DNA of 33,792 bases, from the NCBI GenBank assembly GCA_013001695.1, contig JABDMC010000158.1, positions 1-33,792 of the forward strand, written 5' to 3'. The stretch is from Akkermansiaceae bacterium. Lineage in GTDB: Bacteria; Verrucomicrobiota; Verrucomicrobiia; Verrucomicrobiales; Akkermansiaceae. The notes below the pieces were generated by a model that saw only the letters and a program-made list of their open reading frames with translations, was not told the DNA's origin and searched no databases. Positions 33,019-33,792 of this stretch are shown here, piece by piece (the stretch's first letter is position 1; every line of letters begins with the position of its first letter). The position numbers and the translations under genes are program-made.

Positions 33019-33792
33019 ATGAAACTCCTCGCCCTGCTCCCCTCGCTCCTCGTCACCCTCCTCCCGCTCGGCGCCCGGGAGGCGCGGCCCCATCCGAACA
33101 TCGTGATCATCTACGCCGACGATCTCGGCTACGGGGACGTCCAGTGTTACAATCGCGCCCGCGGCAAGATCCCCACCCCGCGCATCGACGCCCTTGCAGC
33201 GCAGGGGATGCGCTTCACCGATGCCCATTCCTCGTCGGGCGTGTGTTCGCCGTCGCGCTACACCCTCCTCACCGGCCGCTACCACTGGCGCTCGCGCCTG
33301 CAGAGCGGGATCGTCGGGCTGTGGGGCGCGCCCCTGATCGCCCCGGACCGCCTCACCATCGGGGGACTCGCCAAGAGCCGCGGATACCGCACCGCGTGCA
33401 TCGGCAAATGGCACCTCGGCTGGGACTGGCCGATCCCCGGGGGATCGAAGAACCTCTTCAGCAGCAAGGCCAGGGATGCCGCCGCCACCGACCGGCACCG
33501 GGCCGCGTGGCGCGAGGCCTTCTCGCAGCGCATTGCCGGCGGCCCGGCGACGCGCGGCTTCGATTCCTACTTCGGCACCGACGTCCCGAACTGGCCGCCG
33601 TTCTGCTTCATCGAGCAGGACCGCACCGTGGGAATCCCCTCGGAGTTCCTCCCGGCCCGCCTCTTCCAGAACAACCAGGCCAGCCGGCAGGGCCCGGCAC
33701 TCGACGGCTGGACCCTCGAACCGATTCTCCCGGCCCTCGGCGAGCGCGTGGCGCGGTTCATCGAACGCGAGGCCAAGACCCCCGCCCCGTTC
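33019..33792 (+). CDS. Secreted S1-family sulfatase, N-terminal part (runs off the end)
   Basis: 258 codons are visible and the frame is still open at the last base. Signal peptide MKLLALLPSLLVTLLPLGA, then PNIVIIYADDLGYGDVQC with metal-binding Asp34-Asp35, SSSGVCSPSRYTLLTGRYHW with Cys76 as the formylglycine precursor (CxPxR; Ser in place of Thr), and CIGKWHLGWDW. The sequence up to LEPILPALGERVARFIEREA shows the usual arylsulfatase layout. As the third sulfatase in the window it adds to the case for sulfated-glycan breakdown. Confidence 0.93.
   Translation, partial: MKLLALLPSLLVTLLPLGAREARPHPNIVIIYADDLGYGDVQCYNRARGKIPTPRIDALAAQGMRFTDAHSSSGVCSPSRYTLLTGRYHWRSRLQSGIVGLWGAPLIAPDRLTIGGLAKSRGYRTACIGKWHLGWDWPIPGGSKNLFSSKARDAAATDRHRAAWREAFSQRIAGGPATRGFDSYFGTDVPNWPPFCFIEQDRTVGIPSEFLPARLFQNNQASRQGPALDGWTLEPILPALGERVARFIEREAKTPAPF

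Overview
This is a GC-rich chromosomal window that reads as a free-living, glycan-degrading member of the PVC superphylum, most likely Verrucomicrobiota. The assignment is inferred from gene content: a DUF1592-type cytochrome protein with a DUF1552 partner, several S1 sulfatases, a DUF1080 (3-keto-disaccharide hydrolase) protein, a PmoA/DUF6807 protein, a SASA/CE6 esterase, a DNRLRE protein, and frequent starts without a Shine-Dalgarno sequence. No rRNA, tRNA, CRISPR array, prophage or replication origin was seen.

Layout. 1-2043: a secreted single-haem protein (minus strand), then a gene-poor stretch holding what looks like the eroded tail of a sulfatase and a perfect 12-bp hairpin. 2044-5274: lysyl-tRNA synthetase and a membrane Ser/Thr kinase with four EF-hands beyond its membrane segment. 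5305-6780: glycerol kinase (minus). 6847-14117: a plus-strand run of DUF5722 glycosidase-like protein, lipoprotein mutarotase, SGLT-type symporter, galactokinase and an LRR-SGNH hydrolase. This looks like a galactose or galactoside capture-and-use cluster. 14114-14268: a 64-bp REP-like tandem repeat. 14375-21452: the DUF1592 protein, a PmoA-like gene inserted in opposite orientation, the DUF1552 protein, a thioredoxin-like gene interrupted by one in-frame UGA with a SECIS-like hairpin (candidate selenoprotein), and a sulfatase. 21453-22427: a RAYT/IS200-like transposase bracketed by 97-bp direct repeats and inverted REP-like palindromes, followed by a 47-bp tandem array. 22428-25007: a minus-strand group (Dabb, GNAT, SASA esterase, DUF1080). 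25206-33792: a second sulfatase, a Tat-exported metallophosphoesterase, a glycosyltransferase, a possible Cys-rich ORF or remnant, a DNRLRE protein, an outer-membrane beta-barrel protein, a YceI protein, a small secreted peptide with a clear terminator, and the first 258 codons of a third sulfatase running off the end.

How it fits together. Sulfatases remove sulfate, SGNH and SASA esterases remove acyl groups, and DUF5722 and DUF1080 proteins would cleave glycosidic bonds outside the cytoplasm. Released galactose would be epimerised by GalM, imported by the symporter and phosphorylated by GalK. A sulfated galactan is a plausible substrate, but this is inference. The most notable observation is the UGA-containing gene at 18718-19905: one continuous frame, no frameshift, a hairpin with a GGUC loop 31 nt after the UGA, and unusual codon choice exactly over the hairpin.
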